From assembly GCA_039028895.1 (NCBI GenBank), contig JBCCHF010000023.1, positions 1 to 64,000 on the forward strand: a stretch of 64,000 nt of DNA, given 5' to 3'. Made by a program: the position numbers and the translations under genes. Shown one piece after another: positions 44,551 through 53,462 of this stretch. This stretch comes from JAHDCJ01 sp039028895 (GTDB lineage Bacteria > Bacteroidota > Bacteroidia > Chitinophagales > Saprospiraceae). The notes under the pieces were generated by a model. It did not search any database and was not told where the DNA came from. It saw only the letters and a program-made list of their open reading frames with translations. Each line of letters opens with the position of its first letter. Position 1 is the first letter of the stretch.

Positions 44551-47397
44551 ATGAAGTTGTTAAAGTACCTCTGTTCGATTATCCCGCTCCTACTGACCCT
44601 CTTTTTTTATAATGCTTGTCGCGACGTTGGTGTTCAACAAGCCAGGCATTTTAATGCCCCATTCCGAAATTTAGCTACCGAAAAAGTCGATTCCCTTTTA
44701 TCTGACCTCAGCCTACATGAAAAGGTAGGCCAACTTTGCCTGGTTTCCAATAAGAGTATTGGGCCGGATCAACTCAGGGAATTAACCGCATTAATTAAAC
44801 CGGCAGGTGTAATTAGCACACACTCCAACGGTCGCAATTTTATCTCGAATTTCTACAATTTGGATACCCTCGGAAATATTCCAATGTTATGTGTGAATGA
44901 GGCTGATCAGATAATTTCACAGCATGCTGACTTCCCTGAACCTATTAGCCTTAAGGCTGTCAGGTCTGATTCGATTATCAATTTTGTAAAAAGCTGGCAA
45001 GCAAAAAAGCTTTCGGAACTAGGATTTCAATTCGACATTAGTACCAACCTCACTTTTCGCCAGGTAGCTGACCTGAACGGAGGTTCAGCCTACTCCACAA
45101 ATCCGGAATTACATTTTGACAGAAACCAAGCTTTCCTCGTTGAATTGAAATCCAGGCGTATCCTTACAGGGGCCAAACATCTATCTTATCTCCCACAAAC
45201 TCTCCCTGACACTGTTAACGCCGTTGATTCGTTAAATATGTATTTTCGGAAAGCAGCTTTGGCAGGATGCCCGGCACTTTTTGTTGATCCGTATTTATTT
45301 CAGAATTTCCCGATGTTTCCGGTCGACTCCCTTGAAGGCTACCTGCTGACTCGGTTAAGTTTTGACGGATTATTATTAACCGATGTCCCGGAATCGAAAA
45401 GACAATCAGACGAGTTTTTTAGAACCATGTTAAAGGCAGGCATTGATCTTTTCATACTCGAATCAAAACCCGAAACCTCATTTAACACCTTACTTACCAT
45501 TTTTGAATCAGAAACCTCAAAATCAGTTGATAAAAAAGTCCAAAAGATATTAATGGCCAAATCATGGGTCGGCCTTTTGGATGATATGGTAATGCAACAG
45601 TCAAGCTCTGCTCAAATTTCAAAAAATGAAGAGCGGTGGCTAATGCATTTCTTGTACGAACAATCTATGACTTTGGTTAGGGATTCTCAGGCATACCTTC
45701 CAGTTAAGAATGCAGACCTTGGATCAACTTACCTGGTAACCGTCGGTGAGCAAAAACCGCAAGATTTCATCAATACTTCATGGAAGTATTCATCACCTTC
45801 AACACAGCACTTTTCAGCTGAGGGGTCAGGCTCGATCATAAACCTGAATACCAAAAAGCTAAGGCGATACGGGACTGTGGTCATCGCCCTCAATGATTTT
45901 CAGATCGACACAAGTGTCAACTCTGCTTTCATTGATGCCTGTAAAACCTTACAGGGAAAGACTAAAGTTGTGGTAGTCAATTTCAAGAACCCCGGCAACC
46001 TTCGATATTTTGGTACCAAAACAGCATTCCTGCAAGTTTATGAATCTAATGCCCTGTTGGAAACCTTAACCGCTCAGGTCATTTTTGGTGGGATACCTGC
46101 TCATGGTCAAAGTCCTGTTGACGTTTTTCCACTTTGTAGCGCTGGTGATGGCATCCAATCTTCAAAGTCCAGTCGGCTCAAGTACACCATTCCGGAAGAT
46201 GTGGGCATTTTGCCTGAAAAATTAAAAATGGTAGACACCCTTGTATTTGAGGCTATCAATTCAAATTCTATCCCCGGGTGCCAGGTTCTTTTGGCAAAAG
46301 AAGGAAAAGTCTTTTATCATAAATCATTTGGATATCACACTTACCAGAAAAGGAGAAAGGTCAAGTCTTCTGATCTTTATGACCTGGCCTCAATTACCAA
46401 GGTGGCTTCCACCTCAGTGGCAGCAATGCAGCTTTTCGACAAAGGAGGATTCAAACTCAATGATTCCTTATACCAACACATTCCTCAATCGGCTGAAACC
46501 CCTATTGGAGATATCAAGATCAAAAATTTATTTATCCACGAGTCAGGATTGCAAGCCAATATGCCAATCCTACCATTTATCGTTTATATCGACAGTACCA
46601 CCGGCCGTTATGACAAATATTTTTGTTGGGATGATCAACAATATTTCAAGATCAAGATTGCGGAAGACTTCTACATGGGAGATGATTATATAGATTCTAT
46701 GTGGACTGCGATTTATGATTTACCTGTGGAACCATCGATGGGCTACCAATACAGTGATGTCAATTTTAACATCCTTCAGTATCTCATTGAAGCGTCAGTT
46801 GATAAGCCAATCAATGAATTTGTGAATCAGCAAATCTACGCACCACTGGGTTTGCGAAAGATCACCTACAACCCACTGGATGAATTCAAACCAGAACAGA
46901 TCGTTCCAACCGAGGAAGATGAATACTGGCGGATGCAATTGGTGCATGGGTTTGTCCATGATGAATCAGCCGCATTACTAGGTGGTGTGGCGGGAAATGC
47001 TGGCCTTTTTTCAAATGCCTATGATTTAGCTATTCTGTTCCAAATGCTCTTAAATGAGGGCACCTATGGTGGACAACGCTTTATCAGCAAAAACACAGTT
47101 GAACTCTTCACCAAGCCTTCTCATGGCAATCATCGTGGACTTGGGTTCGATTGCCAATCAGATAAAGGTGCTACAGCCTGCTCTGCCCTAGCCTCTGAAG
47201 CAACCTTCGGTCACACAGGTTTTACAGGAACAGCCGTTTGGGCAGACCCTGAATCCGATTTACTGTTCGTCTTTTTGTCCAACCGGGTCCATCCTACAAG
47301 AAAAAACAAAGGCCTGTATACCCGTCAGATCAGGGAAAGGATCCATCATATCGCCTATCAGGCGATGGGCACTTTTGACATGGAATTGAACAAATAA
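44551..47397 (+). CDS. GH3-like / serine beta-lactamase-like fusion, GH3 catalytic loop lost
   Basis: A 948-residue exported protein, probably a lipoprotein (FYNAC near residue 23). Residues 40-350 align by pattern with NagZ-type GH3, but the KHFPGHG-DSH loop reads KHLSYLPQT (His210), so the His/Asp acid-base pair is missing, and the substrate-binding VVDVN block reads FDISTNLTF; Asp278 in LLLTDVP may be the old nucleophile. The S12/beta-lactamase domain (about 555-945) looks intact: Ser614 and Lys617 in SITK, Tyr734 in YSD, and His888 in HTG. Bacteroidota commonly have active GH3-beta-lactamase fusions in cell-wall turnover. Here only the second half seems catalytic. Confidence 0.88.
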   Translation: MKLLKYLCSIIPLLLTLFFYNACRDVGVQQARHFNAPFRNLATEKVDSLLSDLSLHEKVGQLCLVSNKSIGPDQLRELTALIKPAGVISTHSNGRNFISNFYNLDTLGNIPMLCVNEADQIISQHADFPEPISLKAVRSDSIINFVKSWQAKKLSELGFQFDISTNLTFRQVADLNGGSAYSTNPELHFDRNQAFLVELKSRRILTGAKHLSYLPQTLPDTVNAVDSLNMYFRKAALAGCPALFVDPYLFQNFPMFPVDSLEGYLLTRLSFDGLLLTDVPESKRQSDEFFRTMLKAGIDLFILESKPETSFNTLLTIFESETSKSVDKKVQKILMAKSWVGLLDDMVMQQSSSAQISKNEERWLMHFLYEQSMTLVRDSQAYLPVKNADLGSTYLVTVGEQKPQDFINTSWKYSSPSTQHFSAEGSGSIINLNTKKLRRYGTVVIALNDFQIDTSVNSAFIDACKTLQGKTKVVVVNFKNPGNLRYFGTKTAFLQVYESNALLETLTAQVIFGGIPAHGQSPVDVFPLCSAGDGIQSSKSSRLKYTIPEDVGILPEKLKMVDTLVFEAINSNSIPGCQVLLAKEGKVFYHKSFGYHTYQKRRKVKSSDLYDLASITKVASTSVAAMQLFDKGGFKLNDSLYQHIPQSAETPIGDIKIKNLFIHESGLQANMPILPFIVYIDSTTGRYDKYFCWDDQQYFKIKIAEDFYMGDDYIDSMWTAIYDLPVEPSMGYQYSDVNFNILQYLIEASVDKPINEFVNQQIYAPLGLRKITYNPLDEFKPEQIVPTEEDEYWRMQLVHGFVHDESAALLGGVAGNAGLFSNAYDLAILFQMLLNEGTYGGQRFISKNTVELFTKPSHGNHRGLGFDCQSDKGATACSALASEATFGHTGFTGTAVWADPESDLLFVFLSNRVHPTRKNKGLYTRQIRERIHHIAYQAMGTFDMELNK

Positions 47398-47493
47398 TTT
47401 AATTCTGGCCTTATTGTTTCATGAAGAAAATCGGAAAAGCTTCATTTCCGAAAGGAAAATATACCAATCTGAATTATCAAAACGTTAATCACG

Positions 47494-47524
47494 TTGACGG
47501 GAGGCTTAATGATTTGTATCTTTC
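47494..47524 (+). promoter_or_regulatory. probable promoter of the repeat/TIR-like gene
   Basis: TTG (47494-47496), a 20-base spacer and TATCTTTC (47517-47524), one base off the TAnnTTTG consensus, ending 20 bases before the ATG. This suggests its own promoter apart from the GH3-beta-lactamase gene. Confidence 0.5.
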
Positions 47525-47544
47525 CGTTTTGACTTTCATCAGTT

Positions 47545-50505
47545 ATGCAAAGGAAAATAACCCATTTGCCGGAGACTTATGTTTTTGACATTGATTTCTC
47601 GATAGCAGCGATCGTAGAGGTGATGCGGGAAGTGGCTTTGCACTATTTGGACGATCAAGAGTATACGATTGATCTGACTACCGTTCAAGGCGATTATCAT
47701 TACGATGTATCATTTGATGAACTCACCAATTTGATGCATCAGTACAAAGAGATCGTGAATAGCGTCACTTTAAGCGAATTGGCTGATAATAATGTCGGCA
47801 GTCAAAAGTCGGTCGTACTTTATCTCAACAACACTCCTGGCAATCATGATATCAGCGTAACGGTAACTTCCAATTCGCTAGAGGTCAATGAGATGATGGC
47901 AGCTTTTATCGTCCAAAAGATTGAAGAACAACGGGAAGAACACAAAGCAAATACTGCAGCAAGACTCAACGACTCTTTCCTTTTTAATGAAGATACCCCT
48001 GCCAACGATATTGTTATTTTTTTCAAAGAGGTCTCAAAAAAATTCCTTGATGACACCCCTTTCGAGTTTGATGTCGTCACTACGAAGGATGCCATTTTTA
48101 ATCTTTCTCAAAAGGAATTATCTAAAATCAAAAACATAATCCGGAAAAAGGATCACCACATCATTTCTGCTTATAAGGCTTCTCCTAAAGGAAGTTTCCT
48201 TGAAATCTCTCTTTTTTTCGAACAACATTCTCCAGGGTTCTGTTACTTCTCGGTTGCTTCTGGTCAAGAGGCTACTAATGAGTCGTTAAAAGCATTGATC
48301 ATACAAAAGCTTGAGCTGTCAAAAAAGCAAATGCTTCAGCATAAAAAGCAATTGATCAACAGGCCCCAACTTCAAGGTATTTTGAAAGTTGACAATCGCT
48401 TAAAAGCTGACCAGGTAGTAGATTCCATTGAGGAAATATCAAGACAATTTATGAGTCCTGAGTTACTGGATCTCCGGTTTTTGACACCTACCAAATCGCT
48501 TTATTGTTACGCTGAAAATCAGTGTGATGACCTCCGTGCACTATTCAGAAAGAATAAGGAAGGCATGTTATTCGCCACAAAGTCGAATGACAGGGGTCAT
48601 GTGATCACTCTTAATATGCAGTTCCGCGACCTTAACGAGATTTCGGCCTACTATTACATCCTGATGCGCAGCAACAAAGAGAATGAAACCGTAAGAGATT
48701 TCATAATTGGGGTTTTAGGGGAAAGAGATGAAGAGACTTCTGACCTTCAAATCATAGTAAAACCTCAACTTCAAGATGCCTTTTCATTTGATCGGGGTAT
48801 GAGAGCGGAGGAAGTAATTACGTTCCTTCATGAATTGTCTTCCAGCTTTCTGACTGAAGAAATCATTACTGTAAGGCTTACTACCATCGATGGTGAAAAA
48901 CATTATTTCTATGATGAGGAATATCATGATCTGAATGTCTTTTTCGAGCAGGATATTCACGATTTGATCTATGTAAATCTCAAAGAAAACGGAGGCCGAA
49001 GCATTAGCGTACACCTCCAGTTCAAAAGTACGGTGGCTGGCACCAATGGCTATTTTTCCATTGTCATGAATGACGATGAACAGAATGAGAGAGTCATGGA
49101 TTTCATTCTTTCAAATCTCAAATCTGTCCCGACTTTGAGTTCCAGAAAAGCCAAGACCAAGGCAGTCAGTAAGATACCCCACGACCTCGACACACTTGAA
49201 GGTACGTTTCGATTTAATCAGTTTCTTGAGAATTATGAATTGATGGATTTCTTCCATGACCTGACCAGCCTGTTTTTGCCAAAAACAAAAATGACGATCA
49301 GGGTGATGACCAGAAATCGAGAGGAATATTTCTTCATGGATGATGAAACGAATCGCCTTCAACACCTATTGCAAACAAAAGACATTGATTATCTCTACAT
49401 CCAAAAAGGTATAATGGATGTGCAGAAGCTGAGTCTTTATCTTCAGTTTGGCGAGGATAATGATCAATCTGGCTATTTTTCTATCAGGACTGGCTCCGAT
49501 GAAGGTAATTTACGGGTTAAGGACTTAATTCTTGGTAAACTCGAAGCCTTTAAACTAAACATTAACCACGATGAAGGCACTTCCTTGAAGGGGAATTTCA
49601 CCTTTCCGGAAACGGTAAATGCTGATCGCATCATAGCCTTTATGAATGCACTTGTTCGCAAATTCCTCTCTGGCGAACGGTTTATAAAAAACAAGCGATT
49701 CAATTTCAACATTCGCAACTTCGATGGTAGCACCCATGTCAATTTAGACTATAATGGTTTCAGATCAGTGTTTATAAGGGAAAAACCGTTGATCCATATC
49801 CTGAGTTGTTCTTCTATCACCCAAAGTGGGAAATATATTGAACTGGCATTTCTCTTTGAAGACAATAAACAAAAAGAAAATGGCCACTTTACCGTTCACT
49901 GTGGAGATGAGGCACAAAACCTGAAAGTAAGGGATTATATTTTTGAAAGTTTTGATAACGCCTTACCTGATCAACCTGCGACAGGCCAAAAAGAGGAAGT
50001 ACCTATGGAAGGTCCTGCTAAAGATCCTGCTTCAGAAGAACAAGAGGCAGCACTTGCTTTTTTCGCTCCCGAAACTGGAGATCAGTCCATACAGGAAGTT
50101 TCAATTGAAGAAGAGGTTCAACCTAAGGCCAAACAGGTTTTTCTTTCGCTGGGTGAGAAAGCCGAAGCCGAAAGCCTTGTAAAAGACCTGGTGACTAAGA
50201 CATTAGACGGACTTGACATCAAGTGGGTCATGCCCAAAGGGTTGGACGGCTTTAAGGTACTGGACGAAATCCTTTATGCAATGGACAAGTCTGACATTTT
50301 CATTGTAGATATTTCTTCAAGTGCGCCTTCTATCTGGTATGAATTAGGCTTAGCGCATGCACAGGAAAAGAAAATAATTATCCTTACGGAAAATGCAGAG
50401 GCCCTGCCATTCGATTTCAAACGGTTTGATCATATCATTTACGCCAAAACCAAAAAAGGGCTTGAGCGTCTTGGAAAGGAACTGGCAGTCTACCTTCGGG
50501 GATGA
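47545..50505 (+). CDS. six-repeat protein with C-terminal TIR-like / nucleoside-deoxyribosyltransferase-like domain
   Basis: A 986-residue cytosolic protein I cannot assign to a named family. Six tandem repeats of about 133 residues start near residues 8, 141, 276, 409, 551 and 681. Each has a hydrophobic opening (FSFD, FRFN, FTFP), a helix ending in FL, a central strand, an acidic loop, a GYFSI-like strand and a closing helix (RVMDFIL, RVKDLIL). An acidic Pro/Glu linker (about 815-862) leads to a 125-residue domain: QVFLSLG, SDIFIVDISS (Asp922) and WYELGLAHAQEKKIIILTE (Glu933). The YELGxAHA motif with upstream Asp is that of nucleoside 2-deoxyribosyltransferase-like and TIR-like domains, where the Glu acts on N-glycosidic bonds. 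A sensor-plus-effector layout is inference. Confidence 0.8.
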   Translation: MQRKITHLPETYVFDIDFSIAAIVEVMREVALHYLDDQEYTIDLTTVQGDYHYDVSFDELTNLMHQYKEIVNSVTLSELADNNVGSQKSVVLYLNNTPGNHDISVTVTSNSLEVNEMMAAFIVQKIEEQREEHKANTAARLNDSFLFNEDTPANDIVIFFKEVSKKFLDDTPFEFDVVTTKDAIFNLSQKELSKIKNIIRKKDHHIISAYKASPKGSFLEISLFFEQHSPGFCYFSVASGQEATNESLKALIIQKLELSKKQMLQHKKQLINRPQLQGILKVDNRLKADQVVDSIEEISRQFMSPELLDLRFLTPTKSLYCYAENQCDDLRALFRKNKEGMLFATKSNDRGHVITLNMQFRDLNEISAYYYILMRSNKENETVRDFIIGVLGERDEETSDLQIIVKPQLQDAFSFDRGMRAEEVITFLHELSSSFLTEEIITVRLTTIDGEKHYFYDEEYHDLNVFFEQDIHDLIYVNLKENGGRSISVHLQFKSTVAGTNGYFSIVMNDDEQNERVMDFILSNLKSVPTLSSRKAKTKAVSKIPHDLDTLEGTFRFNQFLENYELMDFFHDLTSLFLPKTKMTIRVMTRNREEYFFMDDETNRLQHLLQTKDIDYLYIQKGIMDVQKLSLYLQFGEDNDQSGYFSIRTGSDEGNLRVKDLILGKLEAFKLNINHDEGTSLKGNFTFPETVNADRIIAFMNALVRKFLSGERFIKNKRFNFNIRNFDGSTHVNLDYNGFRSVFIREKPLIHILSCSSITQSGKYIELAFLFEDNKQKENGHFTVHCGDEAQNLKVRDYIFESFDNALPDQPATGQKEEVPMEGPAKDPASEEQEAALAFFAPETGDQSIQEVSIEEEVQPKAKQVFLSLGEKAEAESLVKDLVTKTLDGLDIKWVMPKGLDGFKVLDEILYAMDKSDIFIVDISSSAPSIWYELGLAHAQEKKIIILTENAEALPFDFKRFDHIIYAKTKKGLERLGKELAVYLRG

Positions 50506-50547
50506 TCTTGATTTACGCAAAGGTGTAAAATGGTGCAAAAAACCACC

Positions 50548-52332
50548 TTACTGCGGCTCCCCTATAGTTTTATTCCAGGTTTTGAAGAGCGTATAACCTG
50601 AAGCGATTGTAATCACCAATCCAATAATCGCGAAGGTCATTTGCCCATATAAGATGTAACCCATGGTGAAAAGCGCGCCGTACACCATGAAAATACCACA
50701 GAACATGGCCAACAACTCAGAAGGCAGCTTACCTGTGGTTACATCCGATTTTGAAATAGCTTCCTGTTCGATACCCTTTTCTATCACTGGTCTCCAACCG
50801 TAACTATGAGGTTTGATCATTTTGTAGAAACTGATCAGCGTCTTTTCGTCATCTGGGGAGGTCATGAATGTAACAGCTACCCACCCAATTGTAGTGACAA
50901 GTACCCCAAGAATGAGTTCGTAGTGACCTGGCAAAGCTTCGGGAATACCAAATTTGAAGAAAATAGCTACGAGGAAGCTGATTACAAGTGCTGATATCTC
51001 TGAATAGGCATTGATTCGCCACCAAAACCACCTTAGAATAAACAAAAGTCCTGTACCCGCACCCATCAAAACGATGATGTCAAATGCTTTCTTGGCATTT
51101 TCAAGGTAAAGCGCAACGATCGCTGCAATCACCATTAAGATTAACGTCGAGATTCTGCCAATCCAGACCAACTCCTTCTCAGAAGCCTCAGTGTTGACAA
51201 ACTGCTTGTAAAAATCATTGGCAATATAGGAGGCGCCCCAGTTCAGATGCGTAGAAATAGTAGACATGAACGCTGCGATTAACGAGGCTATCACCAATCC
51301 TAATAAGCCCGCGGGCAGGTAAGTGAGCATTGCAGAATAGGCCAAATCGTGCTTGATGAAAGTCTTATCGACTTCAGGGAAAGCAACAGCCAAAGACTGA
51401 AGATCAGGGAAAATGACCAATGAACAAAGTGCGATAATGATCCATGGCCATGGCCTTAATGCATAGTGGGCAATATTGAATAAAAGTGTAGCGCCTATGG
51501 CGTTCTTTTCGTCTTTTGCGGCAAGCATGCGTTGTGCTACATATCCGCCACCACCAGGCTCAGCCCCCGGGTAATAGGCAGCCCACCATTGCACCGCAAT
51601 GGGTATGATAAGCAGAGAAAACAAAATTTCGTTATTACTGACATCCGGGAAAAATGCCATTTTGTCAATTACATTTTCATGGGCCAGCAAATTATCCAAT
51701 CCACCAATCTCCGGTAGATTCAGCAGGTAAATAGCTGCCCAGATGGTCCCTATCATCGCCATCAAAAACTGGAAAAAATCAGTCAATATAATTCCTTTAA
51801 GTCCTCCGATAGCTGAATAAGCTACCGTAACAATAGACGAGATCAGCAATACCTGTATCGGGGTCAGACCAAGTAAAACCGCCCCTATCTTAATGGCGGC
51901 GAGACATACAGCTGCCATTACAAGAATATTGAATAATACCCCAAGGTATAAAGCCCTGAAGCCTCTGAGAAAATTGGCCGCCTTTCCGCTATAGCGTAAT
52001 TCGTAAAATTCGAGGTCCGTTAAAACGCCTGATCGACGCCATAACTTAGCATAGATAAATACTGTCAACATTCCTGTGATTAGGAAAGCCCACCAGACCC
52101 AGTTGCCAGCTACGCCGTCTTTACGTACGATGTCAGTTACCAGGTTGGGTGTGTCCGCTGAAAACGTGGTTGCTACCATCGATATACCGAGTAACCACCA
52201 GGGCATATTCCTTCCGGAAAGGAAAAAGTCTGAAGAACTTTTACCGGACTGCCTGGCCACTATCAATCCGATAGCCAGCGAAAGCACAAAGAAAGCGATG
52301 ATAAGTGTCCAGTCGAGGGTAGCGAGTTGCAT
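50548..52332 (-). CDS. sodium:solute symporter (SSS family)
   Basis: A 594-residue inner-membrane transporter with about 14 helices, starting LDWTLIIAFFVLSLAIGLIVA. WWLLGISMVATTFSADTPN and GLKGIILTDFFQFLMAMIG are SSS signatures; a loop with PGAEPGGGGYVAQRMLAAKDEKNA follows as in SGLT-type sugar carriers. It is the third gene of the GH20-NagX-symporter operon, ten bases after NagX, which makes GlcNAc or a related amino sugar the likely cargo (inference). Bacteroidota commonly pair such carriers with periplasmic glycosidases. Confidence 0.92.
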   Translation of the reverse strand: MQLATLDWTLIIAFFVLSLAIGLIVARQSGKSSSDFFLSGRNMPWWLLGISMVATTFSADTPNLVTDIVRKDGVAGNWVWWAFLITGMLTVFIYAKLWRRSGVLTDLEFYELRYSGKAANFLRGFRALYLGVLFNILVMAAVCLAAIKIGAVLLGLTPIQVLLISSIVTVAYSAIGGLKGIILTDFFQFLMAMIGTIWAAIYLLNLPEIGGLDNLLAHENVIDKMAFFPDVSNNEILFSLLIIPIAVQWWAAYYPGAEPGGGGYVAQRMLAAKDEKNAIGATLLFNIAHYALRPWPWIIIALCSLVIFPDLQSLAVAFPEVDKTFIKHDLAYSAMLTYLPAGLLGLVIASLIAAFMSTISTHLNWGASYIANDFYKQFVNTEASEKELVWIGRISTLILMVIAAIVALYLENAKKAFDIIVLMGAGTGLLFILRWFWWRINAYSEISALVISFLVAIFFKFGIPEALPGHYELILGVLVTTIGWVAVTFMTSPDDEKTLISFYKMIKPHSYGWRPVIEKGIEQEAISKSDVTTGKLPSELLAMFCGIFMVYGALFTMGYILYGQMTFAIIGLVITIASGYTLFKTWNKTIGEPQ

Positions 52333-52342
52333 GGTTTTTTGT

Positions 52343-53458
52343 TTAGACTTTAATGAAAATACGTTTTTTATACAGGATTAGAAGAATAATCCAAAATATC
52401 ACAATATGCGTTACCGCGAAAAGCAATGAGCCATTCATATTTCCTGCTATAGGCACCATTATTTTTTGGTAGATACCGGTGTAGGCATCTATTTTCGATC
52501 CATTAGCTCCGATAACCTGAATGGTCCAGAGCGTTTTTACCCAAAGTTCCGAAAGTATATAGGCGAATAAAGAGTTCATTCCGAAAACGAGTAATGGGAA
52601 AGCCCAGCCTTGCTTATTTTTGATGTCAATCACCCAAACAAATATCCCAAGGATAAAAATGGCAATACCAGTAGTGTAAATGACATAGGAGCTTGTCCAC
52701 AACGACTTGCTCAAGGGAAAAACAAAGCTCCACGTATACCCAATGAACAGGCTAATAACACCAATAACAGCCATTCGTATCATTAGCTGATCGCGTGGTG
52801 TTTTATCGATCATTTGACCAACAAGGAAACCCAGGACGACCGAGATTATTGAAGGCAATGTACTTAACAAGCCCTCAGGATCGAAAGGTATTCCCAATCC
52901 TTGCCATAGATGATTGGCACCAAAGACAAAGACATCAACTTTGCGAACCAGGTTATTTTCAAGAGAATAAGGGTCTGGTCCTCCGAAAAACCAGAGCAAT
53001 ACCCAATAGGTCAAAAGGATAATGGCACTAAAAATGAGTAGCGGTCTGGTTCTTTTGAAGTAAAGACAAACAATAGCCCCTAATGCAAAGGCAATTCCGA
53101 TACGTTGTAAAACGCCCATTGGGCGAAAGGTGTCAAAATCAATATTATAAAATGGAAATGCCCTGATAAATAAACCACAGGCAAAAATCAAAGCCGCTCT
53201 ACTGATAACTCTTTTTACCACAGGGCCACTCAGTTCATAATTCACCTTTTTGAAGGAAAACCACATGGCAACCCCAACGATGAACAGAAAAAATGGAAAC
53301 ACCAGATCCGTTGGGGTACACCCAAACCATGGCGCATGCTGCAGTGGTGGATAAACATAACTCCAACTCCCGGGAATATTGACCAGAATCATTCCTGCAA
53401 TCGTAAAACCCCGAAAGGCATCAAGTGATACCAGCCGCTTTTCTTTGCCGTGGCTCAT
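52343..53458 (-). CDS. NagX-like membrane acyltransferase (DUF5009 / HGSNAT-like)
   Basis: A multi-pass protein of 371 residues resembling heparan-alpha-glucosaminide N-acetyltransferase and bacterial NagX. It opens RLVSLDAFRGFTIAGMILVN, then PTDLVFPFFLFIVGVAMWFSF, with about ten helices. Members move acetyl groups across the membrane or act in GlcNAc uptake; the exact reaction of NagX is unsettled. The start used is the ATG at 53458 (MSHGKEKR); a frame opening five codons earlier would overlap the GH20 stop. Position between GH20 and the symporter points to amino-sugar use. Confidence 0.88.
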   Translation of the reverse strand: MSHGKEKRLVSLDAFRGFTIAGMILVNIPGSWSYVYPPLQHAPWFGCTPTDLVFPFFLFIVGVAMWFSFKKVNYELSGPVVKRVISRAALIFACGLFIRAFPFYNIDFDTFRPMGVLQRIGIAFALGAIVCLYFKRTRPLLIFSAIILLTYWVLLWFFGGPDPYSLENNLVRKVDVFVFGANHLWQGLGIPFDPEGLLSTLPSIISVVLGFLVGQMIDKTPRDQLMIRMAVIGVISLFIGYTWSFVFPLSKSLWTSSYVIYTTGIAIFILGIFVWVIDIKNKQGWAFPLLVFGMNSLFAYILSELWVKTLWTIQVIGANGSKIDAYTGIYQKIMVPIAGNMNGSLLFAVTHIVIFWIILLILYKKRIFIKV

Positions 53459-53462
53459 AGGG

